DNA from: Entomomonas sp. E2T0
GTDB taxonomy: Bacteria; Pseudomonadota; Gammaproteobacteria; Pseudomonadales; Pseudomonadaceae
Reading direction: 5' to 3'
Assembly (NCBI RefSeq): GCF_025985425.1
Contig: NZ_CP094972.1
Coordinates: 2,604,001-2,668,000 of the forward strand
DNA length: 64,000 nt
The notes beneath the pieces are model-generated. The model saw only the letters and a list, made by a program, of their open reading frames with translations, had not been told where the DNA came from and searched no databases. A program made the translations under genes and the position numbers. Within the stretch, counting starts at the first letter, position 1. Each line of letters opens with the position of its first letter. Below, one piece after another: positions 41,787 to 51,278 of the stretch.

Positions 41787-42749
41787 ATGAGCAAACCATT
41801 TTCTGATACCTCTCAACAGCCAACCTTTCAACTTAAAGGAACTATGCTGGCCATCACTGTATTTGAACTTGCTCATTTTAATATTGAACGTCTAACAAAA
41901 GAACTCACTGCTAAGGTTAAAGAAGCACCAGAGTTTTTTGGTACCATTCCAATGGTACTAAGTATTGATAAACTAGATATCCCTTTAACAAAAGTAGAAC
42001 TTAAAGGGTTAATTACTCTTTTTAAAGAATTCAATATTCAACTAATGGGCTTGCGTACAGATGATGAAAAATCAGTGATCACAGCCCACAAATTAGGTTT
42101 AGTTGTATTACCTCCAACAGGCGCTAGAGAAAAACTTATTGAAATTGCAGTTAATCGTCCTATTGTTGCAGAACCAACCTCAACAGAGCCTATAACTGAA
42201 ACGCCAGAGCCAGAACAACAAGTATCTGCTGATGGACAACAGCAACTCCCTATAGAAGAAGCACAGCAAGCTATAGATACTGCTATTGTTACTAATGAGA
42301 ATATACCTGAACTAACCAATGAAGCAATAATCACTGAGGGAGATGCTCTCAATGGAGAGATTATTGCAGCTAATGTAACCACACATGCTGAAACAACTAA
42401 ATCTAAACATCAACCAAAACCTACTATGATTGTTGCAACACCTGTGCGTAGTGGTCAACAAATTAAAGCTGATGACTGTGACTTAATTGTAACCTCTAAT
42501 ATCAGTACTGGTGCAGAGCTAATGGCAGATGGTAACATTCATATTTACGGTATTATGCGTGGAAGAGCCATGGCAGGCTTCCATGGCAATAACAAAGCAC
42601 GTATTTTTTGCGCGCATTTAACGGGTGAACTTATTTCTATTGCAGGACAGATGATTACTGAGGAAGAACTAAGACGGCACCCTTTATGGGGAAAACCAGC
42701 TCAGTTATATCTCGAAGAAAATCAGTTAACTATTACCCCCCTTTCTTAA
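41787..42749 (+). CDS. minC: Septum-site inhibitor MinC with lengthened linker
   Basis: 320 aa, against 230-250 in most relatives. The N-terminal FtsZ-inhibiting domain spans about 12-118 and the C-terminal beta-helix domain about 215-320, with the MinD-binding RGRAMAGFHG at 258-267. Between them lie about 95 residues of Glu/Thr/Pro/Ala-rich, low-complexity sequence with no predicted fold, so the extra length is in the linker. It is the first gene of minCDE, 101 bases before minD. Confidence 0.95.
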   Translation: MSKPFSDTSQQPTFQLKGTMLAITVFELAHFNIERLTKELTAKVKEAPEFFGTIPMVLSIDKLDIPLTKVELKGLITLFKEFNIQLMGLRTDDEKSVITAHKLGLVVLPPTGAREKLIEIAVNRPIVAEPTSTEPITETPEPEQQVSADGQQQLPIEEAQQAIDTAIVTNENIPELTNEAIITEGDALNGEIIAANVTTHAETTKSKHQPKPTMIVATPVRSGQQIKADDCDLIVTSNISTGAELMADGNIHIYGIMRGRAMAGFHGNNKARIFCAHLTGELISIAGQMITEEELRRHPLWGKPAQLYLEENQLTITPLS

Positions 42750-42850
42750 GTATGATTAGACTTTAAAAGGTGTTTATAAAAGGTTATTATGTTCAGCAAT
42801 TTTATAGTTTTATCATCTATTAACTAAATTTATTATATTGAGGTGGAAGC

Positions 42851-43666
42851 TTGGCCAAAATTATTGTAGTCACTTCTGGTAAAGGTGGCGTAGGGAAAAC
42901 AACTACGAGTGCAGCAATAGGTACAGGATTAGCCTTGCGTGGTTTAAAAACAGCTGTTATTGATTTTGATGTTGGTTTAAGAAACCTTGACTTAATCATG
43001 GGCTGTGAACGCCGTGTGGTATATGACTTTGTTAATGTTATTAATGGCGATGCAACGCTAACCCAAGCATTGATTAAAGACAAACGTGTAGAAAACCTTT
43101 TTATTCTTGCAGCAAGCCAAACACGTGATAAAGATGCCTTAACCGTAGAAGGTGTTGAAAAAGTCATTAACGAACTTTCTGAAACTTTTGACTATATTAT
43201 CTGCGACTCCCCTGCTGGTATTGAAAAAGGTGCCCATCTTGCCATGTACTTTGCAGATGAAGCTGTTGTTGTGACTAATCCAGAAGTTTCTTCAGTGCGT
43301 GACTCTGATCGTATGCTAGGTCTTTTAGCGAGCAAATCACGTCGTGCTGAAAAGAATGAAACACCTATTAAAGAACATCTATTAGTTACTCGCTACTCTC
43401 CTGAGCGTGTAGAAAAAGGTGAAATGTTAGGTATTGAAGATGTAAAAGAAATTCTATCCATTGAGCTAATTGGTGTCATCCCTGAATCAAAAGCTATTCT
43501 TAAAGCTTCTAACCAAGGGATTCCTGTAGTATTAGATGATCAAAGTGATGCAGGCCAAGCCTATAATGATGCTGTAGATAGACTGCTAGGTAAAACTGTA
43601 CCTTATCGCTTCTTAGAATTACCTAAGAAAGGAATTTTTCAACGCTTATTCGGAGGTAATGAATGA
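42851..43666 (+). CDS. minD: Septum-site ATPase MinD (TTG start)
   Basis: 271 aa ATPase that recruits MinC to the membrane at cell poles. The deviant Walker A is GKGGVGKTT (10-18) and [10 protein letters not shown] follows near 38. The C-terminal amphipathic helix [10 protein letters not shown] is the membrane-targeting sequence. The start codon is TTG at 42851, supported by a strong AGGTGG site about 6 bases upstream and by [13 protein letters not shown] matching the family start. It overlaps minE by 4 bases. Confidence 0.97.
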   Translation: MAKIIVVTSGKGGVGKTTTSAAIGTGLALRGLKTAVIDFDVGLRNLDLIMGCERRVVYDFVNVINGDATLTQALIKDKRVENLFILAASQTRDKDALTVEGVEKVINELSETFDYIICDSPAGIEKGAHLAMYFADEAVVVTNPEVSSVRDSDRMLGLLASKSRRAEKNETPIKEHLLVTRYSPERVEKGEMLGIEDVKEILSIELIGVIPESKAILKASNQGIPVVLDDQSDAGQAYNDAVDRLLGKTVPYRFLELPKKGIFQRLFGGNE

Positions 43667-43926
43667 GTATCCTAGATTTCTTCCGAAGCAAGAAGCAACC
43701 CAATAGTGCATCTATCGCTAAGGAACGTTTACAAATTATTGTTGCCCACGAACGAGGGAGACATTCACAACCTGATTATTTACCACAATTACAGAAAGAT
43801 TTACTAGATGTAATTCGTAAATATATTCCTATTGAACAGGATCAAATACAAGTAGAGTTAGCTACTCAAGATAACTGTTCAGTACTTGAGTTAAATATTA
43901 CTCTACCTGAATCAGAAGGGCGCTAA
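43663..43926 (+). CDS. minE: Cell division topological factor MinE
   Basis: 87 aa activator of MinD ATPase that drives pole-to-pole oscillation. The N-terminal [11 protein letters not shown] is the membrane-targeting helix. The anti-MinCD segment (about 15-30, [15 protein letters not shown]) and C-terminal dimer domain follow. It is coupled to minD by an ATGA overlap and closed by a hairpin at its stop codon. Confidence 0.97.
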   Translation: MSILDFFRSKKQPNSASIAKERLQIIVAHERGRHSQPDYLPQLQKDLLDVIRKYIPIEQDQIQVELATQDNCSVLELNITLPESEGR

Positions 43927-43943
43927 TTTATTAGCGCCTTCTT
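43915..43943 (+). terminator. Terminator overlapping the end of minE
   Basis: Stem GAAGGGCGCTAA / TTAGCGCCTTC with one bulged G and a 4-base loop, followed by a T-rich stretch. It begins inside the last codons of minE. Confidence 0.7.
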
Positions 43944-43991
43944 CATTACTACTCAATATAGTTATTTGCACTTTGATATAAAGAGATATTT

Positions 43992-44627
43992 ATGCCGTTA
44001 TCTTCTATCGAAATAATCTATGAGTGCCCTTCTTTTCTTATTGTTAATAAGCCGCCCTACCTACTGTCTGTACCTGGTCGAGCTGAAGATAATAAAGATT
44101 GCTTAATCACTCGCCTACAACAAAATGGTTATCCAGAAGCATTGATAGTCCATAGACTTGATTGGGAAACTTCTGGCTTATTAGTTATAGCACGCGACCC
44201 TGATAGCCATCGAGAACTTTCTCGACAATTTCAAGACAGAGAAACTCAAAAATCTTATACTGCACTATGTTGGGGAATACCTAATTTAGACAGTGGTTCT
44301 ATTGATTTACCGTTACGTTATGATCCTATTAATAAACCTCGCCATATTATAGATTATCAACAAGGCCGCCATGCCCTAACCTTTTGGAAAGTATTAGAAC
44401 GCCATGATTACCATAGCCGTTTAGAGCTAACCCCTATTACAGGAAGATCTCATCAACTACGGGTACATCTATTATCTATTGGCCATCCTATTTTAGGTGA
44501 TAAGTTATATGCTCATGAAGATGCTCTAGAAGAGCAACCACGACTATGTTTACATGCTACTGAGCTATCCATCACACACCCAACTACAAAAGAACGATTA
44601 TTCTTTGAAAGTCCTGCTCCTTTTTAA
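43992..44627 (+). CDS. rluA: RluA-family pseudouridine synthase
   Basis: 211 aa. The catalytic motif HRLDWETSGLL (from residue 54) holds the nucleophilic D57. No S4 domain precedes it, as in RluA itself, which modifies 23S rRNA U746 and some tRNAs. The small size and position after minCDE, as in Pseudomonas, support RluA over RluC or RluD. The C-terminal RSHQLRVHLLSIGHPILGD segment is intact. Confidence 0.85.
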   Translation: MPLSSIEIIYECPSFLIVNKPPYLLSVPGRAEDNKDCLITRLQQNGYPEALIVHRLDWETSGLLVIARDPDSHRELSRQFQDRETQKSYTALCWGIPNLDSGSIDLPLRYDPINKPRHIIDYQQGRHALTFWKVLERHDYHSRLELTPITGRSHQLRVHLLSIGHPILGDKLYAHEDALEEQPRLCLHATELSITHPTTKERLFFESPAPF

Positions 44628-44751
44628 TAAAATATTGTATAATTTGTTACAAACTGCTTATTTATTACAAAAATATTGATCTATATTGTAGTAAATTAGT
44701 TATATAAGTGCTAAAAATGTTGCATTAATAGTTAGTTAGTATTAACTTTAT

Positions 44752-44759
44752 GTTATAAT
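44752..44759 (+). promoter_or_regulatory. Candidate extended -10 promoter
   Basis: The sequence TGTTATAAT (TG one base before TATAAT) lies 47 bases before the gene starting at 44806. No clear -35 was seen, as is common for extended -10 promoters. Confidence 0.45.
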
Positions 44760-44805
44760 GTTTTCAACAAGTTTATGAATTGTTCTTTAAAGAAGGATCG
44801 AGTTA

Positions 44806-45162
44806 ATGAATACTCTTCGCCGGATTGCTACTACATTTATTCTTGCTCTAGGCATAATTGTTGCGCCTGCTTATGCTGCTACAGACTATGCAGAACAAAG
44901 TAAATATGAAGACCCTCGTTTTGATGTTAATGCACCACCTGCTTATGCAATGGTTGGTGATTTAGTAATTGCTCGCCCTATGGGTGCAGTACTAACAGTA
45001 ATTGGAACAGGTGTATTCTTAGTTACTTTACCTTTCTCAGCATTAGGTGGTAATGTTGGTGAAGCAGCTGATGCTTTAGTGGCTGAGCCTGCTCGATTAA
45101 CTTTTGCTCGTTGCTTAGGTTGTACAACCACTCATAAAGCATACAGCGCTGATAATCAATAA
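44806..45162 (+). CDS. Small exported membrane-associated protein, unknown function
   Basis: 118 aa. A signal peptide (MNTLRRIATTFILALGIIVAPAYA) is followed by a Tyr/Pro-rich stretch and one hydrophobic hairpin (about 48-80, VIARPMGAVLTVIGTGVFLVTLPFSALGG). It ends with a conserved-looking FARCLGCTTTH. Similar short proteins are widespread in Pseudomonas with no known function, sometimes misnamed multidrug transporter. AAGGAT precedes the ATG and a strong terminator follows, so it is its own unit. Confidence 0.8.
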   Translation: MNTLRRIATTFILALGIIVAPAYAATDYAEQSKYEDPRFDVNAPPAYAMVGDLVIARPMGAVLTVIGTGVFLVTLPFSALGGNVGEAADALVAEPARLTFARCLGCTTTHKAYSADNQ

Positions 45163-45191
45163 TTATTTTTAGTACTGTTTTATAAATTTTT

Positions 45192-45227
45192 AAAAAGCTG
45201 TTTATAGCAATATAAACAGCTTTTTTT
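45192..45227 (+). terminator. Strong terminator
   Basis: Perfect 15-bp stem AAAAAGCTGTTTATA / TATAAACAGCTTTTT with loop GCAA and seven T residues. Confidence 0.9.
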
Positions 45228-45303
45228 ATAGTTATTGATATTAGTTAAACTAAAACTTCATTAACAATTGCCATAACATCATTATATTTGTTAGGTGTTA
45301 TTC

Positions 45304-46836
45304 ATGTCTTTTACATCGTTTATAAAACAACTTTTCGCTTTTAATAGTAAAAAGGAAATGTATGCATTAGGCATATCTCCTACTCTTTTAAAACAAGCTA
45401 AACAAGGTGATAGTAGAGCTCAACTAGAAATAGCTGGCCATTATTTTGCAACCAAACAAGAGAATTTTTTAGTAAAAGCTATTTATTGGTTTGAGCTATC
45501 TGCAAATAATCAAAATCCTGATGCTATGTTTAGTCTTGCAACACTTTATTATCGGGGTGTAGGTATAAAGCAAGATTTACAAAAAGCACTCTCTTGGTAT
45601 CAACAAGCAGCCAAACTTGGACAACCCAAGGCAATCCAAACAATCAATAAAGTTATCATCTCTCTGTTAGAGCAAAAAGCAGAACAAAATGATCATGAAG
45701 CTATGTATGAGCTAGCTAATCACTATTTAGCAGGTGATATTACTGAAACTGATTATCAAATGGCTAAATACTGGTATGAAAAGGCGGTTGAGCTAGGCAA
45801 TACTAAAGCACTGGTAAACCTTGCTACTTTGTATGATAACGGATTAGGTACTTCACAAGATCCTAAACAAGCAGCTAACTTGTATTTACAAGCAGCGAAA
45901 AATCATAATGATGTAGCCATGTTAAATATTGGTATTTTATATCTAACAGGTGAAGGCATTGATAAAGATATTAATGAGGCCATTTATTGGTTAGAGCAAG
46001 CTTTCCAGCAAGGTAATGCAAAAGCCGCCTATAATTTGGGGACCATCTACTATTTTGGTGAAGTAGCACCCCAAAACTATAGCAAGGCAATAGACTACTT
46101 TTTAGAAGCCGCCAAAATTGGCTCCAGTGATGCTATGTACAATCTTGGCATCATTTATCAAACAGGCAAAGGTCTCCAGCAAGACCTAAGTCAGGCAAAG
46201 TCTTGGTTTGAACAAGCCAGTTTATTAGGTCATGAACAAGCTACCTATCAACTTAATACCAACCAGCTTAATCAATATATACAAGAGGCTTCAACAGGTA
46301 ATCGCCAAGCTATTAAAAACTATATCAACTTATGTGCTACAGCTAAGATAAAAATTGATAATGAACAGTTAATTACTTGGCTTCACAAAGCTGCCAATAA
46401 TGGTGATAGCCATGCCATGATTGACATTGGTAATTTTTATGCAAATGGCACAGCTCCCATTACTCAAGACTACCAACAGGCAATTAATTGGTTTATAAAA
46501 GCTAGTGAACTAAATAATGATCAAGCTATGAATCTTATTGGTTCTGCCTACTTACTAGGTCAAGGTGTAGCACAAAATAATCAATTAGCTATACAATGGT
46601 TTGAGAAAGCGGCTGCCTTAAATAATGATAAGGCCATGTTTAATATAGCAAATATTTATTTGAACGATGCATCTATTACCCATAACTATCAGCAAGCCTA
46701 CTACTGGCTTACAAAAGCTGCTGAACTCGGTAATAATGCAGCAATGCAATCATTAAGTTATATCTATCAGCATGGACTAGGTGTAGAAAAAGACCTACAA
46801 AAAGCTAATTATTGGCAACAACAATCCAAGCAATAA
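45304..46836 (+). CDS. Sel1-like repeat protein
   Basis: 510 aa from the ATG at 45304 (a GTG three codons upstream is also in frame). It is almost entirely Sel1-type alpha-alpha repeats of about 36 residues, roughly eleven units, for example AMFSLATLYYRGVGIKQDLQKALSWYQQAA. Several copies keep the A-x-x-x-L-G-x-x-Y-x-x-G core; the units near 110 and 320 are degenerate. No signal peptide or anchor is seen, so it should be a cytoplasmic scaffold. Partner and process are unknown. The gene is monocistronic. Confidence 0.88.
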   Translation: MSFTSFIKQLFAFNSKKEMYALGISPTLLKQAKQGDSRAQLEIAGHYFATKQENFLVKAIYWFELSANNQNPDAMFSLATLYYRGVGIKQDLQKALSWYQQAAKLGQPKAIQTINKVIISLLEQKAEQNDHEAMYELANHYLAGDITETDYQMAKYWYEKAVELGNTKALVNLATLYDNGLGTSQDPKQAANLYLQAAKNHNDVAMLNIGILYLTGEGIDKDINEAIYWLEQAFQQGNAKAAYNLGTIYYFGEVAPQNYSKAIDYFLEAAKIGSSDAMYNLGIIYQTGKGLQQDLSQAKSWFEQASLLGHEQATYQLNTNQLNQYIQEASTGNRQAIKNYINLCATAKIKIDNEQLITWLHKAANNGDSHAMIDIGNFYANGTAPITQDYQQAINWFIKASELNNDQAMNLIGSAYLLGQGVAQNNQLAIQWFEKAAALNNDKAMFNIANIYLNDASITHNYQQAYYWLTKAAELGNNAAMQSLSYIYQHGLGVEKDLQKANYWQQQSKQ

Positions 46837-46914
46837 CTCATTGATATATGAAGTAAACATAGCCATCTATAACTTGTACATCTTGTTCATTATGTCAAAA
46901 AAACTCTAAAGATC

Positions 46915-46944
46915 ATTATGACTACAATATACTTTAGTCATAAT
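46915..46944. repeat. Inverted repeat upstream of hcp
   Basis: Perfect 10-bp arms ATTATGACTA and TAGTCATAAT separated by 10 bases, centred about 130 bases before the hcp start and about 75 bases before a likely start site from TATAAT (46993-46998). Size and symmetry suit a dimeric regulator binding on two helix faces. It does not match the FNR consensus. Confidence 0.55.
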
Positions 46945-47061
46945 AACCCATCATATCACTATCATATTGATTCTTATACTATTATACTTTGGTATAATAA
47001 TTGATAACTCATCTACTACAAACAATAAATCTATTACAAGTAAATGATGAGGTACTTCAAT

Positions 47062-48711
47062 ATGTATTGCGTACAGTGTGAACAAACAATGAGAACGCCA
47101 CAAGGAAATGGTTGTGCTTATGCTAAAGGAATGTGTGGTAAAACAGCGGAAACATCAGATTTACAAGACTTACTAATAGCTACTTTACAAAGCTTATCAG
47201 CATGGGCTATTAAGGCAAATGAACTCAATATCATTGATACAGAAGTTAATTTTTTCTCTCCTAAGGCTTTCTTCTCCACTTTAACCAATGTTAACTTTGA
47301 TTCTAGCCGTATTATTGAATATGCCATGGAAGCTATTCAATTAAGAGATCAACTTATCAAGCAATGTCAAACTAAAGATGCTACTGTACAATTAGATCAT
47401 CCCCTTGCTTTATTACAATTGCAGGGCAATACCATTGAAGCATTACAACAACAAGCTAAAGATTTTTCTTTAAAATCAAAAAAAGAAATTAGCGAAGATG
47501 TACACGGTTTGAGAATGCTTTGCCTATATGGTTTAAAAGGCGCAGCCGCCTATATGGAACACGCCCATGTGTTAGATCAAGCTGATAATAATATACACTT
47601 ACAATACCATCAAATCATGAGTTGGCTTGGAACTGAACCAACAGATATCAATGCATTATTAGATAATGCAATGGCTATTGGTCAAATGAATTTTGGGATC
47701 ATGGAATTATTAGATAAGGGAGAAACCAGTAACTTTGGTGATCCTGTACCAACCACTGTGAATACCAAGCCTGTAAAAGGTAAATGTATTGTTGTCTCTG
47801 GTCATGATTTAAAAGATCTTTATGCACTACTAGAACAAACTGAAGGCAAAGGTATTAATGTTTATACCCATGGTGAAATGTTACCTGCCCATGCCTACCC
47901 TGCTTTTCATAAATTTAAACACCTAGTAGGTAACTATGGTAGTGCTTGGCAAAATCAACAAAAAGAATTTGCTGATTTTCCTGGCCCTATTATCATGACA
48001 TCCAATTGTATTATTGATCCTAATGTAGGCAACTATCAAGATCGTATTTGGACACGTAGCATGGTAGGCTGGCCTGAAGTCAACCATATAGCAGATAGAG
48101 ACTTCTCAAAAGTTATTCAGCAAGCCTTGAGTTTATCTGGTTTTCAGCATACAGAGGTAGAACACTCAATCACTATAGGCTTTGCTCGTAAAACATTATT
48201 AGGTGCAGCAGATACTGTTCTTAACCTTGTTAGCCAACAAAAATTACGTCATATATTCTTAGTAGGTGGTTGTGATGGCAGTCGTGATGAGCGTAATTAC
48301 TATAATGACTTCGCTATGAATGTTCCGCAAGACTGTGCCATTCTTACCTTAGGCTGTGGCAAATATCGTTTTAATAAGGAAAGCTTTGGTGACATTGAGG
48401 GTCTACCAAGACTAATAGATGTCGGGCAATGTAATGATGCCTATTCAGCCGTTATACTAGCAGTTCATTTATCAGAAAGATTAGGCTGTACAGTTAACGA
48501 TTTGCCATTAACACTTGTGCTTTCTTGGTTTGAACAAAAAGCTATTGTTATTTTACTCACACTATTATCACTAGGCGTTAAAAACATCTATGCAGGACCA
48601 ACCTTACCCGCTTTTTTAACGCCTAACCTCATTAATATTATTGTTGAAAAATTTGATTTACATCCAACAACAATCGCAGAACAAGATCTTAATAAAATTT
48701 TAGCCGCTTAA
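47062..48711 (+). CDS. hcp: Hybrid cluster protein (hydroxylamine reductase / NO reductase)
   Basis: 549 aa, starting at 47062 where GAGG precedes the ATG; two earlier in-frame ATGs lack this. The N-terminal cysteines follow C3-x2-C6-x11-C18-x6-C25, the enterobacterial (class II) spacing that binds a [2Fe-2S] cluster. The hybrid-cluster ligands lie in segments such as [28 protein letters not shown] and [12 protein letters not shown]. In E. coli Hcp acts with Hcr as a high-affinity NO reductase under anaerobic nitrosative stress. No hcr gene is adjacent. Confidence 0.95.
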   Translation: MYCVQCEQTMRTPQGNGCAYAKGMCGKTAETSDLQDLLIATLQSLSAWAIKANELNIIDTEVNFFSPKAFFSTLTNVNFDSSRIIEYAMEAIQLRDQLIKQCQTKDATVQLDHPLALLQLQGNTIEALQQQAKDFSLKSKKEISEDVHGLRMLCLYGLKGAAAYMEHAHVLDQADNNIHLQYHQIMSWLGTEPTDINALLDNAMAIGQMNFGIMELLDKGETSNFGDPVPTTVNTKPVKGKCIVVSGHDLKDLYALLEQTEGKGINVYTHGEMLPAHAYPAFHKFKHLVGNYGSAWQNQQKEFADFPGPIIMTSNCIIDPNVGNYQDRIWTRSMVGWPEVNHIADRDFSKVIQQALSLSGFQHTEVEHSITIGFARKTLLGAADTVLNLVSQQKLRHIFLVGGCDGSRDERNYYNDFAMNVPQDCAILTLGCGKYRFNKESFGDIEGLPRLIDVGQCNDAYSAVILAVHLSERLGCTVNDLPLTLVLSWFEQKAIVILLTLLSLGVKNIYAGPTLPAFLTPNLINIIVEKFDLHPTTIAEQDLNKILAA

Positions 48712-48718
48712 ATCTATA

Positions 48719-48743
48719 AAAAGGGATATTTTTTATCCCTTTT
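48719..48743 (+). terminator. Terminator after hcp
   Basis: Stem AAAAGGGATA / TATCCCTTTT with a 5-base T loop, 7 bases after the hcp stop. Confidence 0.8.
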
Positions 48744-48811
48744 ATAAGAATCTCCTGTTATCTATAACTTATAAACATGACAAGCAGTAATAAAATGTAT
48801 AAAATAAAGGA

Positions 48812-48864
48812 ATGCGACATTTTGTCCATATAAGTAATAAGCCATATGTGAGAAAATGTCGCAT
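48812..48864. promoter_or_regulatory. Large inverted repeat before the DUF2946 gene
   Basis: Perfect 12-bp arms ATGCGACATTTT (48812-48823) and AAAATGTCGCAT (48853-48864) with a 29-base spacer. The left arm extends into GACATTTTGTC, itself a palindrome. The right arm touches a TATAAA (48864-48869) that could be the -10, so bound protein would control the promoter. The left arm fits 13 of 15 positions of the RegA/PrrA/RoxR consensus GNGRCRTTNNGNCGC as I remember it. Confidence 0.6.
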
Positions 48865-48901
48865 ATAAAATATTAACATTTTATTTCGCTGGAGGAGTAC
48901 A

Positions 48902-49360
48902 GTGTTTAAACGCAAGGCATTAAAGCGTTTTAACATTTACTTGGGCTTGTTTGCCATATTACTGATTACAATTTGTCCAGTAATTACTCAAACGATCGCT
49001 CTATTAGGCGAGTCATCTCAAAATACACCTAATCATGCACCTTCATTAAACCATTTTGAATGTGCCTCTCAGTTTTACAAAGAGAATCATCTAAACCCTA
49101 GTGATTTTTTAGAGACTAAAACAGAACCACCTCTTTTCTCAAAGGATACCTCTAACAATACAGAAGACAGCAATAACATTGTAAATTGTGGTTATTGTGA
49201 TTTATTGCATACTGCCTCAATATTAGTAGCATTTTATACAACCATATTTACCCCCCCAAAACAACAACCTATTATTAGGGTTACTGATCCTTACCTTCTT
49301 TCCCTTAACTACTGGTCCATTCTTAGTAGAGCTCCTCCTTCAACCAAAGCAATTGTTTAG
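48902..49360 (+). CDS. DUF2946-like small exported protein (GTG start)
   Basis: 152 aa. The start is GTG at 48902, supported by a very strong GGAGGAG site 4 bases upstream. One N-terminal hydrophobic segment (about 11-33) precedes a polar, low-complexity part. The conserved-looking NCGYCDLLHTAS, a second hydrophobic stretch and a closing SRAPPS follow. This CxxC...RAPP pattern is the DUF2946 family, often found near copper or respiration genes; function unknown. It lies upstream of cydP, with a 173-base gap. Confidence 0.72.
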   Translation: MFKRKALKRFNIYLGLFAILLITICPVITQTIALLGESSQNTPNHAPSLNHFECASQFYKENHLNPSDFLETKTEPPLFSKDTSNNTEDSNNIVNCGYCDLLHTASILVAFYTTIFTPPKQQPIIRVTDPYLLSLNYWSILSRAPPSTKAIV

Positions 49361-49533
49361 TAAGAATTTTCATATTCTCAACGTTATTTTTATAGTTAAT
49401 TAATAAATTTGTTGTTTGTTTAATTGATAGAAAGTTTGTGCCATGTTTTGCACTGTAGCATTTCTGCCTACATAAGCTTTCATAAATTAAAAGCACCGTG
49501 ATTGTTAATTACATACTCGATTGGAGAGTTTTG

Positions 49534-49719
49534 ATGAAAAATCGAGAACAATGGTTTCCACCATTAAGCAAACATTTGCTTTTAATCGTAATTATAAAAG
49601 TACTGATACTTTATTGTCTCTGGTACAGACTGGTTCGTCTTTATAAAGTGAAATTTAATGTTCACGATATTTATAACGTGCAATCAGGTCAGTTTTTATC
49701 AGAAGGAGCTAAATCATGA
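49534..49719 (+). CDS. cydP: Cytochrome bd oxidase small subunit CydP
   Basis: 61 aa from the ATG at 49534 (GGAGAG upstream). It has one hydrophobic helix (about 13-30, KHLLLIVIIKVLILYCLWY) with a basic tail. Small proteins of this type precede cydAB in many proteobacteria and are named CydP. The start of cydA overlaps its stop by 4 bases (ATGA), so it is translationally coupled to the oxidase. Confidence 0.78.
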   Translation: MKNREQWFPPLSKHLLLIVIIKVLILYCLWYRLVRLYKVKFNVHDIYNVQSGQFLSEGAKS

Positions 49720-51260
49720 TAGACGGTAGTGCTGTTGATCTTGCCAGATTGCAGTTTGCAATCACTGGGATGTATCACTTTATCTTTGTACCCTTAACGC
49801 TAGGGTTGGTATGGATTCTAGTTATTATGGAATCTGTTTATGTTATTACTGGTAAAGAAATTTATAAGGAGATGACCAAATTCTGGGGAAAACTCTTCGG
49901 GATTAACTTTGCTCTAGGAGTGACTACTGGTATTACTATGGAATTCCAGTTTGGTACTAACTGGGCTTATTACTCTCATTATGTGGGTGATATCTTTGGT
50001 GCACCACTTGCTATTGAAGGTTTAATGGCATTCTTCTTAGAGTCTACCATGATTGGCCTATTCTTCTTTGGCTGGAATAGACTATCCAAAGGTAAACACT
50101 TATTGGTCACAATCTTATTAGCACTAGGCTCCAACCTCTCTGCTGTATTGATTCTGATTGCCAACGGCTGGATGCAAGACCCTCTTGGCGCGCATTTTAA
50201 CCCTATTACTATGCGTATGGAGTTAAATAGTTTTGCTGATATCGTCTTTAACCCAATGGCACAAGAGAAATTTGTTCATACTGTTTCTGCAGGTTATGTA
50301 ACAGGCTCAATGTTTGTGCTTGGTATTTCTGGTTGGTATTTATTAAAAGGCAAATATATAGACTTTGCTAAACGCTCTTTCTGTGTAGCAGCTGCCTTTG
50401 GTATTGCCTCAGCTTTCAGTGTGGTGATATTAGGTGACGAATCGGGTTACTCTGTTACTCAATCTCAAAAATCTAAATTAGCAGCATTAGAAGGTATGTG
50501 GGAAAGTGAAGAAGCTCCTGCTGGCTTTACTCTATTTGCTATTCCTGATGAAGAAGCAGAGACTAACCACTATGAAATTAGAATTCCATATGTATTAGGT
50601 ATCATTACTACACGTTCTTTTGATACTAAACTACCTGGTATTAAAGATATTCGCGCTCAAAATGAGCAACGTATTACTAGTGGTATTCAAGCAGTTTTAG
50701 CACTAAATATTCTAAAAGATAAAACTAGAACAGCTGAGCATGATGCGGCAATGCAACAATTACAAGCGCATCAAGCAGATTTAGGCTATGGTCTACTTGT
50801 TCACCAATACGTTGAAAAAGTTGAGGATGCTACACCTGCCATTATCAAACAGGCTGCTCACAATAGTGTACCTAAAGTGGCTCCACTATTCTGGTCATTC
50901 CGTGTAATGGTTGCCTTAGGCTTCCTCTTTATCTTCATGTTTATCTATGCATTCCGTCTTTCAATTAAAGATACCATGCAAGAAAAACGTTGGTTCCTTA
51001 AAGTTTGCTTATACTCCATCCCATTACCATGGATTGCCATCATGTGCGGTTGGTTCCTAGCTGAATATGGTCGTCAACCTTGGACTGTATTTGGTGTATT
51101 ACCTACTTATCTGTCACCTTCCTCTGTTGGTGCAGGTTCTGTACTAGCATCATTAATTGGCTTTATTGTGTTCTATACAGGTTTACTAATAGCGGAAATG
51201 TATTTGATGTTTAAATATGCTCGCTTAGGCCCTGTTGTGCTAACTGAACCAGTTAAGTAG
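49716..51260 (+). CDS. cydA: Cytochrome bd ubiquinol oxidase subunit I
   Basis: 514 aa heme-bearing subunit reducing oxygen at the expense of ubiquinol. H21 near the N-terminus is the high-spin heme ligand, and the NGWMQDPLG segment lies in the first half. The quinol loop is long: the stretch from TQSQKSKLAALEGMWE to the next helix at WSFRVMVALGF is about 150 residues, as in E. coli bd-I and unlike the short-loop Pseudomonas CIO. An AAGGAG site precedes the ATG. Confidence 0.97.
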   Translation: MIDGSAVDLARLQFAITGMYHFIFVPLTLGLVWILVIMESVYVITGKEIYKEMTKFWGKLFGINFALGVTTGITMEFQFGTNWAYYSHYVGDIFGAPLAIEGLMAFFLESTMIGLFFFGWNRLSKGKHLLVTILLALGSNLSAVLILIANGWMQDPLGAHFNPITMRMELNSFADIVFNPMAQEKFVHTVSAGYVTGSMFVLGISGWYLLKGKYIDFAKRSFCVAAAFGIASAFSVVILGDESGYSVTQSQKSKLAALEGMWESEEAPAGFTLFAIPDEEAETNHYEIRIPYVLGIITTRSFDTKLPGIKDIRAQNEQRITSGIQAVLALNILKDKTRTAEHDAAMQQLQAHQADLGYGLLVHQYVEKVEDATPAIIKQAAHNSVPKVAPLFWSFRVMVALGFLFIFMFIYAFRLSIKDTMQEKRWFLKVCLYSIPLPWIAIMCGWFLAEYGRQPWTVFGVLPTYLSPSSVGAGSVLASLIGFIVFYTGLLIAEMYLMFKYARLGPVVLTEPVK

Positions 51261-51278
51261 GATGCAAGGAGATAAATC

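Noticed and set aside
42038-42382. 114-aa minus-strand ORF opposite the MinC linker
   Set aside because: Cys/Ser-rich antisense shadow of the low-complexity linker; no promoter or ribosome-binding site seen.
46967-46980. FNR box upstream of hcp (TTGAT half-site)
   Set aside because: The second half reads ATACT instead of ATCAA; in AT-rich DNA a lone TTGAT is expected by chance.
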